The notes under the pieces are model-generated. The model was not told the origin of the DNA, did no database searches, and saw only the letters and a list, made by a program, of their open reading frames with translations. Shown one piece after another: positions 49,819 to 59,785 of a stretch of DNA of 64,000 bases (its first letter is position 1; every line of letters starts with the position of its first letter). Source of the DNA: Pseudomonas sp. ACM7. GTDB taxonomy: Bacteria > Pseudomonadota > Gammaproteobacteria > Pseudomonadales > Pseudomonadaceae. The stretch is from assembly GCF_004136015.1 (NCBI RefSeq), contig NZ_CP024866.1, positions 1,039,063 to 1,103,062 on the forward strand, written 5' to 3'. A program made the translations under genes and the position numbers.

Positions 49819-50946
49819 ATGCCTGTTACCTTCACCAAGAGCGCCCTGTTGCTGAGTCTGATGCTGGGCCTCGGCCAGGCACAGGCCGCCAGCGAACCAA
49901 GCCCCACCGCATTGGCAACCCGCACGGGCATCCCGCATCCGGCTGTGATCGCCCACCGTGGCGCGTCGTTCGATGCACCGGAATCCACCGCCGCCGCCTA
50001 CAAACTGGCCCGCGATCTGGGGGTCGATTACCTGGAAATGGACCTGCAACGCAGCAAGGATGGCGTGCTCTTTGCTCTGCACGACAACAACCTGCAACGC
50101 ACCACCGACGTCGCCAGCAAATTCCCTGAACGCAAGGACCGCCCGGCCAACGAGTTCACCCTCGCCGAGCTGAAAACCCTCGATGCCGGCAGCTGGTTCA
50201 ACACCGCCTACCCGGATCGCGCACGTCCTGCGTACGTCGGTCTGAAAATTCTGACGCTGGACGAAATCATCGATATTGCCCAGGGCAACCCGCTGCACAA
50301 GCCTGGTCTGTACATCGAAACCAAAGAACCGAAGCAGTTTCCCGGGATCGAGCGCGACCTCAAGGAAAAACTCCAGGACCGCGGCTGGTTGAGCCCGGCG
50401 GGTTCGAAATTGGCGAAGAGCGATCTGGCGGTTGGCCAGGGCAAAGGTAAAGTCGTGCTGCAAACCTTCGAGAAGAGCAGCCTCGAACTGCTCGAGAAGG
50501 AAATGCCGAAAGTGCCGAAAATCCTCTTGCTATGGGTCGGTGAAGGCAGCATCGAGCCGAAATCCAAGGTGACGTTTGCCGAGTCCGGCGACAAGGACAA
50601 AGCCACTTACTACGCCAAACAGCAACCGAAGGACAAAGCCGAATTCCAGCAATGGGTCGAATACGCCAAAGCCCAGGGCGCGATCGGCACCGGCCCTTCT
50701 GCCGCGCTGACCAAGGGTGGTGATCAGAGTTACTCGGACCTGGTGCAACCGTGGATGAACCAGTACACCCACGATCAGGGCTTGTTGGTGCACGTCTACA
50801 CCATCGACGATGCCGTGGATTACCAGAAAGTCATGGACGCCGGCGTCGACGGCATCTTCACCAACCGCGCCAGCGAACTGCTCAAGTTCTACAAACGCCC
50901 GGCGGCGGCCAGTGTTGCGCAGTTGCTGCAGAACAACGGTTACTGA
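49819..50946 (+). CDS. glpQ: Periplasmic glycerophosphodiester phosphodiesterase
   Basis: Hydrolyses deacylated phospholipids to glycerol-3-phosphate and an alcohol. 375 residues. Signal peptide MPVTFTKSALLLSLMLGLGQ then AQA. Catalytic and calcium-site motifs: VIAHRGASFDAPEST, YLEMDLQRSKDGVLFALHD. C-terminal VHVYTIDDAVDYQKVMDAGV and DGIFTNRASELL close the TIM barrel as usual. AGGACC precedes the ATG. Monocistronic. Confidence 0.94.
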   Translation: MPVTFTKSALLLSLMLGLGQAQAASEPSPTALATRTGIPHPAVIAHRGASFDAPESTAAAYKLARDLGVDYLEMDLQRSKDGVLFALHDNNLQRTTDVASKFPERKDRPANEFTLAELKTLDAGSWFNTAYPDRARPAYVGLKILTLDEIIDIAQGNPLHKPGLYIETKEPKQFPGIERDLKEKLQDRGWLSPAGSKLAKSDLAVGQGKGKVVLQTFEKSSLELLEKEMPKVPKILLLWVGEGSIEPKSKVTFAESGDKDKATYYAKQQPKDKAEFQQWVEYAKAQGAIGTGPSAALTKGGDQSYSDLVQPWMNQYTHDQGLLVHVYTIDDAVDYQKVMDAGVDGIFTNRASELLKFYKRPAAASVAQLLQNNGY

Positions 50947-51055
50947 TGACCGAGGGAACGATCTTCGCTCAGTCACGTTCGGTGAATTAAGGGTGGATTA
51001 AGTTGCGCCGGTTAGCCTGATCCCACTTAAACAGATCACCCAAGGATAGAACCTC

Positions 51056-51373
51056 ATGAAAACCCTGACTGCCCTGTTCACTGCCGCTGCCCTGACTCTC
51101 ACCGCTGGCCTGGCCCAGGCCGATGTCCGTCCTGACCTGATCCCGGGTCTGCTCAAGGCGGGCACCATCATGGACCTGGAAAAACTCAACCAGGCAGCCC
51201 TCGCCCAGCATCCAGGCACCACCGCAGCAAACATCACCGATACCGAACTGGAACAGACCGCCACTGGCGCTTATGTCTACCAAGTGGAGATCCGTGACGC
51301 CAAAAATGTTGAGTGGGATGTAGATCTGGATGCCAAAACCGGCAAAGTACTGAGCAACAAACAAGACACGTAA
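51056..51373 (+). CDS. PepSY-domain periplasmic protein
   Basis: 105 residues. Signal peptide MKTLTALFTAAALTLTAGLA, then a PepSY domain (GAYVYQVEIRDAKNVEWDVD and LDAKTGKVLSN). PepSY domains are thought to bind or inhibit peptidases or to serve as small-molecule sensors. Own terminator; not in an operon. Confidence 0.88.
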   Translation: MKTLTALFTAAALTLTAGLAQADVRPDLIPGLLKAGTIMDLEKLNQAALAQHPGTTAANITDTELEQTATGAYVYQVEIRDAKNVEWDVDLDAKTGKVLSNKQDT

Positions 51374-51386
51374 TCGCCTCACGATA

Positions 51387-51419
51387 AGCCGCACGATTTT
51401 CGGATCGTGCGGCTTTTTT
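51387..51419 (+). terminator. Intrinsic terminator behind the PepSY gene
   Basis: AGCCGCACGAT-TTTCGG-ATCGTGCGGCT followed by TTTTT. Confidence 0.9.
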
Positions 51420-51507
51420 GCATGTCCGATTCAGGCAATCAAGTCGCGCCAACGCGGCGCCAGCCCGCTAGAATCCCACCACACTGTTCATGCAGGGGTA
51501 GATTGAA

Positions 51508-52680
51508 ATGGGGCAAGCAGCGGCAGCAGACATCGCCACGATCGGTCGGATCAGTGCAGTGCCGGCGATTCTTCAAGTGATCCGTGAACTGACGGGGCTG
51601 CGCTTCGCCGCCGTGGCCCGGGTCACCGAAGACTCGTGGACGGCGTGTGCGGTGCTCGATCAGCTGAATTTCGGTTTGCAGGTCGGCGGTGAGCTGGATC
51701 TTGTCACGACCCTGTGCCACGAAATTCGTCAGACGCATCATTCGGTGGTCATCGACAAGGCCAGTGAAGACCCGCTCTACCGCGACCACCACACACCTCG
51801 CCGCTATCAGTTCGAAAGCTACATCTCCGTGCCGATTTTCCGCACCGACGGACGCTTTTTCGGCACCCTCTGCGCTCTTGACCCCAATCCTGCGCCACTC
51901 AAATCCAGCACGATCCAGAGCACCATGGAATCCTTCGCCCGAATGCTGGCGCTGCAAATCGAGGCCGAAGAAAACCTGCAAAAGACCGAAGCAGCGCTGA
52001 GGCAGGAACGCGAAGCCGCCGAACTGCGCGAACAGTTCATCGCCGTGCTCGGGCATGACCTGCGCAACCCCTTGTTCGCCATCAGCGCCGGTGCCGAAAT
52101 GCTCCTGCGCAAACTGCCCGATCCGGCGAATCAGCAACGGGCCCGGCACATCCTCACCAGCGCCCGTCGTGCGACCAAACTGGTCGATGACGTTCTGGAT
52201 TTCGCTCGCGGCTCACTGGTTCGTGGCATTCCCGTGAACATCGAGCCGTGCCCGGATCTCGAGGATGCATTGCGGCATGTGATTTCAGAGGTTCAGAGCG
52301 TCCATCCCGACCGCACCATTCAATCGTCCATCGGCGACCTGCACAGCGTTCATTGCGATCGCGAGCGGGTCGCGCAGTTACTCTCCAATCTGGTAGCGAA
52401 CGCGGTTGCTCATGGCGATCCCGATGGCTCGATCGATATCAGCGCGCAGATCAATGAAGGACAGTTCGTGCTGAGCGTAAACAATCAGGGGCTGATTACC
52501 GAGGATGCGCTGCCACATCTGTTCCGGCCCTACTCGCGACCGGTCAGCGGAACACCACGGACCGGCCTCGGGTTGGGGTTGTACATTGCCAGTCAGATTT
52601 CGCAGTCCCATGGCGGAAAACTGGACGTGGTCTCGACCGGGCAACAGGGCACGACGTTTACGTTCAGCTTGCCGGTGTGA
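51508..52680 (+). CDS. GAF-domain sensor histidine kinase
   Basis: 390 residues, no membrane segment. GAF domain (about 15-150), HisKA with the phosphorylated His in VLGHDLRNPLFAISAGAEML (about 180-200), and HATPase_c with the N box LLSNLVANAVAHGDPDGS and the G2 box TGLGLGLYIASQISQSHGG. No response regulator gene is adjacent, so its partner lies elsewhere. The cytoplasmic GAF domain suggests a small-molecule or redox signal. Confidence 0.92.
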   Translation: MGQAAAADIATIGRISAVPAILQVIRELTGLRFAAVARVTEDSWTACAVLDQLNFGLQVGGELDLVTTLCHEIRQTHHSVVIDKASEDPLYRDHHTPRRYQFESYISVPIFRTDGRFFGTLCALDPNPAPLKSSTIQSTMESFARMLALQIEAEENLQKTEAALRQEREAAELREQFIAVLGHDLRNPLFAISAGAEMLLRKLPDPANQQRARHILTSARRATKLVDDVLDFARGSLVRGIPVNIEPCPDLEDALRHVISEVQSVHPDRTIQSSIGDLHSVHCDRERVAQLLSNLVANAVAHGDPDGSIDISAQINEGQFVLSVNNQGLITEDALPHLFRPYSRPVSGTPRTGLGLGLYIASQISQSHGGKLDVVSTGQQGTTFTFSLPV

Positions 52681-52695
52681 TCTGCCAGGCTCGAA

Positions 52696-53043
52696 TCACT
52701 TGACCATAATGATCAACGGCTTGGAGCGCCAGATTCGGTCGTCTCTGACAACCTCATAAAAGGTAGTCACCAAACCCGGTGTGATGAAGGTTTCCTTCAC
52801 ATAGAAATGCACAGGGTTTACTTCTTCAATCTCGGTGATCTCATGCGTAAAAACTGTTTCAGTGCCTGCTTTGGTGACCCATACCACCTCAAGATGATCC
52901 CCTTCGCTCAAACCCTGTTTGCCAGGGACAGACGCCCGCAGACCGGGAGCCGAGGGTAAAGACACCTCACCCTCATACTCCTGACCTTCGACCGGCGTCA
53001 TGCTCGGGATCGTCAGTTTTTCCAACACTTCAAGCGTAGACAT
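52696..53043 (-). CDS. Small protein of unknown function (beta-rich)
   Basis: 115 residues: LEKLTIPSMTPVEGQEYEGE, GDHLEVVWVTKAGTETVFTH, VHFYVKETFITPGLVTTFYE. The alternating pattern suggests an immunoglobulin-like beta fold, resembling Pseudomonas proteins with Ig-like repeats. No signal peptide. AGGAGTG precedes the ATG. Confidence 0.72.
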   Translation of the reverse strand: MSTLEVLEKLTIPSMTPVEGQEYEGEVSLPSAPGLRASVPGKQGLSEGDHLEVVWVTKAGTETVFTHEITEIEEVNPVHFYVKETFITPGLVTTFYEVVRDDRIWRSKPLIIMVK

Positions 53044-53202
53044 GGGAACACTCCTTATCGGGATAATCGCGCCATTGCGCTGACCCGATCATCAAGCCGT
53101 CAGGAATGCGTCCCGTCTACTGTCAGAAATAACAGGTACCTTCTGAATCAATGGGTTTGAAGCGTCGAATCCGACCAGCGGTCATGCCTACTGAACGGAA
53201 TA

Positions 53203-53640
53203 TCAGGCCGAAGTGCTGACCAGCGATCCCGACGTACTGGAACCGGAATCCTGCAACGCCTGCAACAACGCCGCCGTTGCCGTCTGCAATGACCCCGAAG
53301 TCGTCGCAATCTGCGACTGAGCCGCCGCGACGTCCGCCGCTTTGGCTTCGGCGCTTTCCTGTTTGGCCTGGGCCGCTTGCAGTTGCTGCTGTTGTTCCTG
53401 CAATTGCTTTTGCAATTCGGCGATCTGCTTGCGCAGCTCTTTCACCGTATCGGATTCTTCGCTGCTGCTGGAACTGCTGCCGCTCGCCGCAGGGGCGCCG
53501 CCGGCGGATACCTTGGTGGTGTCGCTGGACGCCTCAGCGGTTGCCGTGACTGACGTGTCATCGGTGCTGTCACTGACGGCAGTCTTGTTCGAAGCAGTCG
53601 AGGCCGTCGGGGTGATCGAAACGGAAGTGATGCTGACCAT
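53203..53640 (-). CDS. Ser/Thr/Ala-rich protein with a central coiled coil
   Basis: 145 residues. Residues 1-60 are Ser/Thr-rich low complexity; 63-105 form a coiled coil (DTVKELRKQIAELQKQLQEQ ... QQLQAAQAKQESAEAKAADV); the tail is Ala/Ser-rich. Resembles FlxA-like proteins in layout. No catalytic motif, no clear signal peptide. Function unknown. Confidence 0.72.
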   Translation of the reverse strand: MVSITSVSITPTASTASNKTAVSDSTDDTSVTATAEASSDTTKVSAGGAPAASGSSSSSSEESDTVKELRKQIAELQKQLQEQQQQLQAAQAKQESAEAKAADVAAAQSQIATTSGSLQTATAALLQALQDSGSSTSGSLVSTSA

Positions 53641-53752
53641 GGCGGTTTTCCATTGGGTTTATGGGATTACCGTGGTCATCGACATCGACACTGCGGACTT
53701 GAGATCGACTGTGTACCGACTCGGTAAGCAAACCGGTACACAGCCCTTCCCG

Positions 53753-55375
53753 TTACGCGCTTAAACGTGCCGTCACTTCATTCAACTGCCCCGACAACCC
53801 GTGCAGGTTGTGGCTGGCCGCTTCGGTGCGCTGCACGTTATCCAGATTGGTGCTGGCGATGCTGGTGATCTCGGTGAGGTTGCGCGAGATGTCTTCGGCC
53901 ACCGACGTCTGCTCTTCCGCGGCGGTGGCGATCTGGCGGTTCATGTCGCGGATGGCTTCCACGGCAAGGGTGATGCGCTCCAGCATGGCGCCGGCCTGGG
54001 TTACTTGCTCGACACTTTCCTCACTGCGCGACTGACCGCTTTCAATCGCCTGAGCGGCGTCCACCGCACCGGTTTGCACCGTTTGAATGATCTGGTTGAT
54101 CTCGATGATCGACGCCGCCGTGCGCTGGGCCAGGCTGCGGACTTCATCGGCCACCACCGCAAAACCGCGCCCGGCTTCACCGGCACGGGCTGCTTCGATG
54201 GCGGCGTTGAGCGCCAGCAGGTTGGTCTGCTCGGCGATGCCGCGAATCACTTCCAGTACCTTGCCGATGCGCCCGCTGTCGGTTTCCAGACGACGGATGA
54301 CCGTGGCGGTATTGGCAATTTCGCCGCGCATTTGGGTGATGGTGTGAATGGTGCCCTGCATGACCTTTTCGCCCTGCTGGGCGGACTGGTCGGCATCGTC
54401 GGCGGCACGTGCCGCATCGGCAGCGTGGCGTGCGACTTCTTGCGCGGTAGCGGACATTTCGTTCATCGCCGTGGCCACCTGATCAGTACGGTTGAACTGC
54501 TCGTTGGTGCCGCTGGCCATGAGGCTGGCGATGGAGTTCAGCTCACCGCTGGCGCTGTCCAGATCCTTGGCGCTGCGCTGCAAACGACTGAAGGTTTCAG
54601 CGAGGAAATCGCGAAGTGTATTGGCCGCTGTCGCCAATTTGCCCAGCTCATCCTGACGGGTGCTGGCCACGCGTTCGGCGAAACGACCCTGGCTGAGTTG
54701 CGCCACGTACTCGATCAGTTTGCGAATCGGTTCCACCAGGTTGCGGTTGACCAGCCACAGGCTCAGCAACCCGATCAACAGACCCGAGGCGAGCATCACA
54801 ATGATCCCCAGCAACACGGTGCGGTCGGCGTCGGCGCTGATCAGCTTCGATTGCTCGGCACCCTGCTTGCGCAATTCGCTGACCAACTCGGTCATCTGAT
54901 CGCTGGTCGCGCGGTCAACACCTTTGACCGCCGTGTCGCCAGCCGTTGGGTCGGCGCCTGCCGCCACGTAGGCGTCACGGCCCTTCTGATAAGCCGCGCC
55001 CAACAGACGATGTTCGTCCCGCAGGCGTTCGATGCGGGTTTTCAGCTGCGGCTCGATACCCTTCTGCCCGGCCAGTTCGCCGAGGATGTCCTGCACATCG
55101 CGCTGACGGTCTTCGAATTGCTTCCAGTACTTATCCAGATCCGCGGGTTGTTTGCCACGCAGCAGGACGTTTTTCCACTCCTGAACCTGAACCTTGAATT
55201 GCAGGTTGGCTTCATCGATCAATTGCGAGGTGTGCAGCGGGCCTTCGATCAGATTCGCGTAGTTCTGAACACCGTTGGACAGAAAATGAAAACAGGCCAG
55301 GGCGATCAACAACATCGCGAACAAGCTGCCGCTCAACAACGCGAGGATTTGTGCTCTCAGGGATTTTTGCAGCAT
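53753..55375 (-). CDS. Methyl-accepting chemotaxis protein
   Basis: 540 residues. A first membrane helix ([20 protein letters not shown]), a periplasmic four-helix sensor domain of about 150 residues, second helix ([20 protein letters not shown]), HAMP ([20 protein letters not shown]) and the signalling domain with the hairpin [20 protein letters not shown] and [20 protein letters not shown]. The sensor ligand is not evident. Start at 55375 ([10 protein letters not shown]); a GTG 10 codons upstream is possible. Ends without a CheR-binding pentapeptide. Confidence 0.93.
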   Translation of the reverse strand: MLQKSLRAQILALLSGSLFAMLLIALACFHFLSNGVQNYANLIEGPLHTSQLIDEANLQFKVQVQEWKNVLLRGKQPADLDKYWKQFEDRQRDVQDILGELAGQKGIEPQLKTRIERLRDEHRLLGAAYQKGRDAYVAAGADPTAGDTAVKGVDRATSDQMTELVSELRKQGAEQSKLISADADRTVLLGIIVMLASGLLIGLLSLWLVNRNLVEPIRKLIEYVAQLSQGRFAERVASTRQDELGKLATAANTLRDFLAETFSRLQRSAKDLDSASGELNSIASLMASGTNEQFNRTDQVATAMNEMSATAQEVARHAADAARAADDADQSAQQGEKVMQGTIHTITQMRGEIANTATVIRRLETDSGRIGKVLEVIRGIAEQTNLLALNAAIEAARAGEAGRGFAVVADEVRSLAQRTAASIIEINQIIQTVQTGAVDAAQAIESGQSRSEESVEQVTQAGAMLERITLAVEAIRDMNRQIATAAEEQTSVAEDISRNLTEITSIASTNLDNVQRTEAASHNLHGLSGQLNEVTARLSA

Positions 55376-55635
55376 CGAGTGATACTCATGACAAGGAGGA
55401 GACACGCCGCGATCAGGCGTGAAAGGTGTTCGGACATCCCTGTCAGCGACCTTGGCCAGTGGCCAAAGCCATGCAAGTTCACGTAAGCAAGATCGGCGTG
55501 ACAGAGCGGTTCTTTAATCATTTCCGACCGTCGGCAGTGCCACTATTTCGCCTCCACCGCTCTGTCACAAAACCGTCAAAACTCCTTGTGATGATACGGC
55601 TCAAGTGAACCTGAAAAATCCGCCGTAACGCGACC

Positions 55636-55768
55636 TGTAGCAGCTGGCGAAGCCTGCGTTCGGCTGCGTAGCAGTCGTGAAATCAGACAATGCGTTGCGT
55701 CAGGTAGACCGCGCGCTCAGGTTTTACGACTGCTCCGCAGCCGAACGCAGGCTTCGCCAGCTGCTACA
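55636..55768. repeat. Inverted repeat, TGTAGCAGCTGGCGAAGCC type
   Basis: TGTAGCAGCTGGCGAAGCCT and its complement AGGCTTCGCCAGCTGCTACA flank about 95 bases, with inner arms GTAGCAGTCGTGA/ACGACTGCTCCGC. Same family as 40776-40922. Confidence 0.9.
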
Positions 55769-55798
55769 TAGAGCAATAGCGCCCCTTTGCGAGACCTC

Positions 55799-56821
55799 AT
55801 GAACCACAGCATCGACCAAAGTCATCGCGACACGGACCTGTTCGGTCTGCTGTACGGTTTCAGTTTCCGCCCCGGTGAGCGCGGCCGGGAGCTCGATTCC
55901 GCCAAGGCGTTGCAGTGCCTGCAACAACCTGGCAACAACGACGAATTTCTCTGGCTGCACCTGAATCTGGCCCACGCCGCATGCGAACGCTGGATGAAAA
56001 GCCATCTGGAATTGCCCGACGAATTTTTCGAAGCGCTGCACGAGGGCTCCCGTTCGACGCGCATCGAGCATGTGGATTCGGCGTTGCTGGCGGTGGTCAA
56101 CGACGTGGTGTTCAACCTCAGCAGCATGGTCTCCTCGGATGTCTCGACGCTGTGGGTCTGCGCCCGCAGTCGGCTGATCATCAGCGCACGGCTGCAACCG
56201 CTGCACTCGGTGGACAAGCTGCGCTCGTCGGTGAAGGCCGGAGAATGCTTTCGCTCGCCGCTGGAATTGCTGGTGCATCTGCTGCGCGATCAGGGCGAAG
56301 TGCTGACCCAGATCGTGCGCAAGACCAGCCTCAGTGTCGATCAGATCGAAGATGAGTTGCTGTCCTCGCGACTGTCGACCAATCGGGCAGAGCTGGGTGC
56401 CAACCGACGGGTGCTGGTGCGCCTGCAACGCTTGTTGGCGCTGGAACCGGGCTCGTTGCTGCGCCTGCTCAATCGCCCGCCGCAGTGGTTGCAGAAGGAA
56501 GACGTCAAGGAGCTGCGCAAGTCCACCGAGGAGTTCGCGCTGATCATTAACGACCTCACGGCGCTCGGCGAACGGATCAAGCTGTTGCAGGAAGAAATCG
56601 CCGCCAACCTCAACGAACAGAGCAACCGCACATTGTTCACCCTGACCGTGGTGACGGTGCTGGCGTTGCCGATCAACATCATCGCCGGGTTCTTTGGCAT
56701 GAACGTCGGTGGGGTGCCGCTTTCCGGCGACCCGGAAGGGTTCTGGATTCTGGTGGCCTTGGTCGCGACGTTTACCGTGATCGCCGGGCGTTGGGCGTTT
56801 CGTAAGCGCCAGGATTATTAA
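55799..56821 (+). CDS. zntB: CorA-family zinc transporter ZntB
   Basis: 340 residues. A large cytoplasmic N-terminal domain (about 1-275), two C-terminal membrane helices, and the loop motif GMNVGGVP (GMN as in CorA/ZntB). In enterobacteria ZntB moves zinc with protons. The ATG at 55799 is chosen; a TTG 4 codons upstream is the alternative. It follows a REP and has its own promoter region inside it. Confidence 0.88.
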   Translation: MNHSIDQSHRDTDLFGLLYGFSFRPGERGRELDSAKALQCLQQPGNNDEFLWLHLNLAHAACERWMKSHLELPDEFFEALHEGSRSTRIEHVDSALLAVVNDVVFNLSSMVSSDVSTLWVCARSRLIISARLQPLHSVDKLRSSVKAGECFRSPLELLVHLLRDQGEVLTQIVRKTSLSVDQIEDELLSSRLSTNRAELGANRRVLVRLQRLLALEPGSLLRLLNRPPQWLQKEDVKELRKSTEEFALIINDLTALGERIKLLQEEIAANLNEQSNRTLFTLTVVTVLALPINIIAGFFGMNVGGVPLSGDPEGFWILVALVATFTVIAGRWAFRKRQDY

Positions 56822-56822
56822 G

Positions 56823-56921
56823 ATCAAAAGATCGCAGCCTCGTTTCACTCGACAGCTCCTACAGGGTTGCGCATTCCAAATGTAGGAGCTGTCGAGTGAA
56901 ACGAGGCTGCGATCTTTTGAT
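56823..56921. repeat. Long REP palindrome (ATCAAAAGATCGCAGCCTCG type)
   Basis: ATCAAAAGATCGCAGCCTCG TTTCACTCGACAGCTCC and its complement lie head to head around a 25-base spacer. Almost identical to the element at 60557-60650. Confidence 0.9.
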
Positions 56922-57021
56922 TCTGCCTTTAAAAAACCCAAACCCTGACCCAGCGCAGCCTCCCTGTAACATTCAGCAACGATCATGGGCGACACTCCCT
57001 CTCCCCTTAGGATTGTCCGTC

Positions 57022-58635
57022 ATGGCTACTCCTTCCTTCTCCGCCGCACAGGCGTCCGCCAGTAGCGCCAAACCGCAACTCGATAAAAAGCCCGGCCTGC
57101 TGACCATCGTGATTTTCTTCGCTGTGCTGGGCAGCGGGCTGTTGTTCACCGCCTACAGTCTGATGCACGACATGAACGAACTCGGCACTGTGGTGACCAC
57201 CTGGACGCCGTTTCTGCTGTTGGGCGTGGCGCTGCTGATTGCCCTCGGCTTTGAGTTCGTCAACGGTTTCCACGACACCGCCAACGCCGTGGCCACGGTG
57301 ATTTACACCAACTCCTTGCCGCCGAATTTCGCAGTGGCCTGGTCCGGGTTCTTCAACTTCCTCGGGGTGCTGCTGTCCAGCGGCGCGGTGGCGTTTGGCA
57401 TCATCGCCCTGCTGCCGGTGGAGCTGATTCTGCAAGTCGGTTCCTCCGCTGGTTTCGCGATGATCTTCGCCCTGTTGATCGCCGCGATCCTGTGGAACCT
57501 CGTCACCTGGTGGCTGGGTTTGCCGGCGTCTTCGTCGCACACCCTGATCGGTTCGATCATCGGCGTCGGCGTGGCCAATGCCCTGATGCACGGTCGTGAC
57601 GGCACCAGCGGCGTGGACTGGGCGCAGGCAACCAAAGTCGGCTATGCGCTGTTGCTGTCGCCGCTGATCGGCTTCGCGTTTGCCGCGCTGTTGCTGCTGG
57701 CCTTGCGTGCTTTCGTGAAGAATCGTGCGCTGTACAAAGCACCGAAAGGGGACACTCCGCCACCGTGGTGGATTCGCGGCATGTTGATCCTGACTTGCAC
57801 CGGCGTGTCCTTCGCCCACGGTTCCAACGATGGCCAGAAAGGCATGGGCCTGATCATGCTGATCCTGGTCGGCACGCTGCCGATGGCTTACGCGCTGAAC
57901 CGGACGATGCCGGCAGACCAGGCGCTGCAGTTTGCCGCCGTGGCCGAAGTCACCCAGCAAGCGCTGGTCAAAAGTGCGCCGCTGCCAGCGCCGGCCGACC
58001 CGCGTCCGGTGCTGTCCGAATACGTGCGCAGCAAGGAAGCCACGCCGCAACTGGTCCCGGCCCTCGCCGCGTTGACCGGCAATATCGGGAATGAAGTGAA
58101 GGGCTACGGCTCGCTCTCGAAAGTCCCGGCCGAGGCCATGGGCAACGTGCGTAACGACATGTACCTGACCAGCGAAACCATTCGCCTGATGGACAAAAAC
58201 AAAGTCGGCAACTTCGACGCCGACACCAACGGCAAGCTGCAACTGTTCAAGCAGCAGATCGACAACGCCACGCGGTTCATTCCGCTGTGGGTGAAAATCG
58301 CGGTGGCCATCGCCCTGGGACTGGGCACCATGGTCGGCTGGAAACGCATCGTGGTGACGGTTGGCGAGAAGATCGGCAAGACTCACCTGACGTATGCGCA
58401 AGGCGCCTCGGCGGAAACCGTTGCGATGCTGACCATCGGCGCGGCGGACATGTTCGGCCTGCCGGTCTCAACCACGCACGTGCTGTCTTCGGGCGTGGCC
58501 GGGACCATGGTCGCCAACGGCGGCGGCTTGCAGATGAGGACCATCCGCAACCTGCTGATGGCCTGGGTGCTGACCTTGCCGGCGGCGATTCTGTTGTCGG
58601 GCAGTTTGTATTGGCTCTTCACCAAATTGTTCTGA
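57022..58635 (+). CDS. pit: Inorganic phosphate transporter, Pit family
   Basis: 537 residues, about ten membrane helices. Family repeats NGFHDTANAVATVI (N-half) and GVSFAHGSNDGQKGMGLIML (second half) carry the phosphate/cation site. A soluble loop of about 170 residues sits between the halves, and the late segment FGLPVSTTHVLSSGVAGTMV is a third signature. Low-affinity uptake of phosphate with divalent metal. The ATG at 57022 is used; the longer open frame starts in the REP. No convincing PhoB box. Confidence 0.92.
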   Translation: MATPSFSAAQASASSAKPQLDKKPGLLTIVIFFAVLGSGLLFTAYSLMHDMNELGTVVTTWTPFLLLGVALLIALGFEFVNGFHDTANAVATVIYTNSLPPNFAVAWSGFFNFLGVLLSSGAVAFGIIALLPVELILQVGSSAGFAMIFALLIAAILWNLVTWWLGLPASSSHTLIGSIIGVGVANALMHGRDGTSGVDWAQATKVGYALLLSPLIGFAFAALLLLALRAFVKNRALYKAPKGDTPPPWWIRGMLILTCTGVSFAHGSNDGQKGMGLIMLILVGTLPMAYALNRTMPADQALQFAAVAEVTQQALVKSAPLPAPADPRPVLSEYVRSKEATPQLVPALAALTGNIGNEVKGYGSLSKVPAEAMGNVRNDMYLTSETIRLMDKNKVGNFDADTNGKLQLFKQQIDNATRFIPLWVKIAVAIALGLGTMVGWKRIVVTVGEKIGKTHLTYAQGASAETVAMLTIGAADMFGLPVSTTHVLSSGVAGTMVANGGGLQMRTIRNLLMAWVLTLPAAILLSGSLYWLFTKLF

Positions 58636-58650
58636 AGCCGCGCAATACCC

Positions 58651-58755
58651 TGTGGGAGCGAGCTTGCTCCGGGCGGCGTTCCGACGATAGCGGACAGACA
58701 GTCGACATCTGCGTTGAATGTTAAACCCCCATCGCGAGCAAGCTCGCTCCCACAG
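58651..58755. repeat. Inverted REP pair (GGGCGGCGTTCCGACGAT variant)
   Basis: TGTGGGAGCGAGCTTGCTCC plus GGGCGGCGTTCCGACGAT faces GCGAGCAAGCTCGCTCCCAC. Confidence 0.9.
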
Positions 58756-58767
58756 GTTATGTGTTGT

Positions 58768-59664
58768 TCAAGTGGTGGATTGGATGACGTGCCCCAGCCA
58801 ATCCATGAACGCCCTGACCCGCAACGGCAAATGCCGTTGCCGGGCATACAACAGCGAAACCTCCATGGACGGCGCGTTGAGCTGCGGCAGCACCGCCACC
58901 AGTTCGCCGCTGAGCAGGTGGGGCTGCATGCCCATCAACGGCGCCTGAATCAAACCAAAACCGCCCAGACACGCCGACTCGTAACAATCGGTGCTGTTGA
59001 CCGTGACGCTGCCCGCCATCGGCACTCGACGCAACGTGCCTACTTGCTCGTACACAAAACCCTCTGACCGTGAACCCAATACGCCGACGTAATGGACCAG
59101 TCGATGCTGCGTCAGGTCTTCGAGCCGTTCAGGCACGCCATAACGTTGCAGATAGGCCGGGCTGGCGCAGTTGACCATCGCAAAATCGCAGAGGTGACGC
59201 GCGACCACCGATTGATCCGGCTGCGCGCCGACTCGCACCACGCAATCAAACCCTTCGCTGAGCAAATCGACCCGGCGGTCGGTGCTGCTGATTTCCAGCT
59301 CGAGATTGGGGTGCTGAGCCATGAACTCGGGCAGACGCGGCATCACCACCCGACGGGCCAGAATGTTCGGCATGTCGATGCGAATCCGCCCAACGAGCGA
59401 TGCCTCGTCCTGGCGAAACAGCCCTTCGATTTCATCCATGTGCGACAGCAAATCCTTGCTGCGCTCGTACAACACCAGGCCGTCCTGAGTCGCCTGAACC
59501 TTGCGCGTGGTGCGTTGCAGTAACCGCGTGCCGACCAGCATTTCTAGGGCCTTGACATGCTCGGACACGGTGGACCTGGGCAAACCCAGGCTTTCACCGG
59601 CAAGGGTAAAACTCGACATCTCGGTGACGCGAACGAAGGTACGCAGCAGTTCCAGCTTGTTCAT
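58768..59664 (-). CDS. LysR-family regulator divergent from the SDR gene
   Basis: 298 residues. HTH MSSFTLAGESLGLPRSTVSE at about 16-36 and a CrgA-like effector domain (GRIRIDMPNILARRVVMPRL). This subgroup often sits beside a short-chain dehydrogenase, as here, and represses it or responds to its substrate. Confidence 0.92.
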   Translation of the reverse strand: MNKLELLRTFVRVTEMSSFTLAGESLGLPRSTVSEHVKALEMLVGTRLLQRTTRKVQATQDGLVLYERSKDLLSHMDEIEGLFRQDEASLVGRIRIDMPNILARRVVMPRLPEFMAQHPNLELEISSTDRRVDLLSEGFDCVVRVGAQPDQSVVARHLCDFAMVNCASPAYLQRYGVPERLEDLTQHRLVHYVGVLGSRSEGFVYEQVGTLRRVPMAGSVTVNSTDCYESACLGGFGLIQAPLMGMQPHLLSGELVAVLPQLNAPSMEVSLLYARQRHLPLRVRAFMDWLGHVIQSTT

Positions 59665-59678
59665 GGGCCCACCTTTAT

Positions 59679-59699
59679 TGTTCGGATTAACCGACCAGT
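59679..59699. promoter_or_regulatory. Candidate LysR box between the LysR and SDR genes
   Basis: TTGTTCGGATTAACCGACCA holds the palindrome TCGG-ATTAA-CCGA 15-25 bases before the LysR start. A second inverted pair, TTTAT...ATAAA, lies near 59718-59742. Confidence 0.4.
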
Positions 59700-59785
59700 G
59701 ATTCCGATTTACGCCTGTTTATCACTTCAAGGCGGATAAATAAACTTCATCCACGTCATCACCCACTGCTCCTTGAGGAAGTCCC

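Noticed and set aside
56940..57021. Possible PhoB box before the Pit gene (CTGTAACATTC...)
   Set aside because: Only one half resembles CTGTCAT and the second repeat is missing; low-affinity Pit genes are usually not PhoB-activated.
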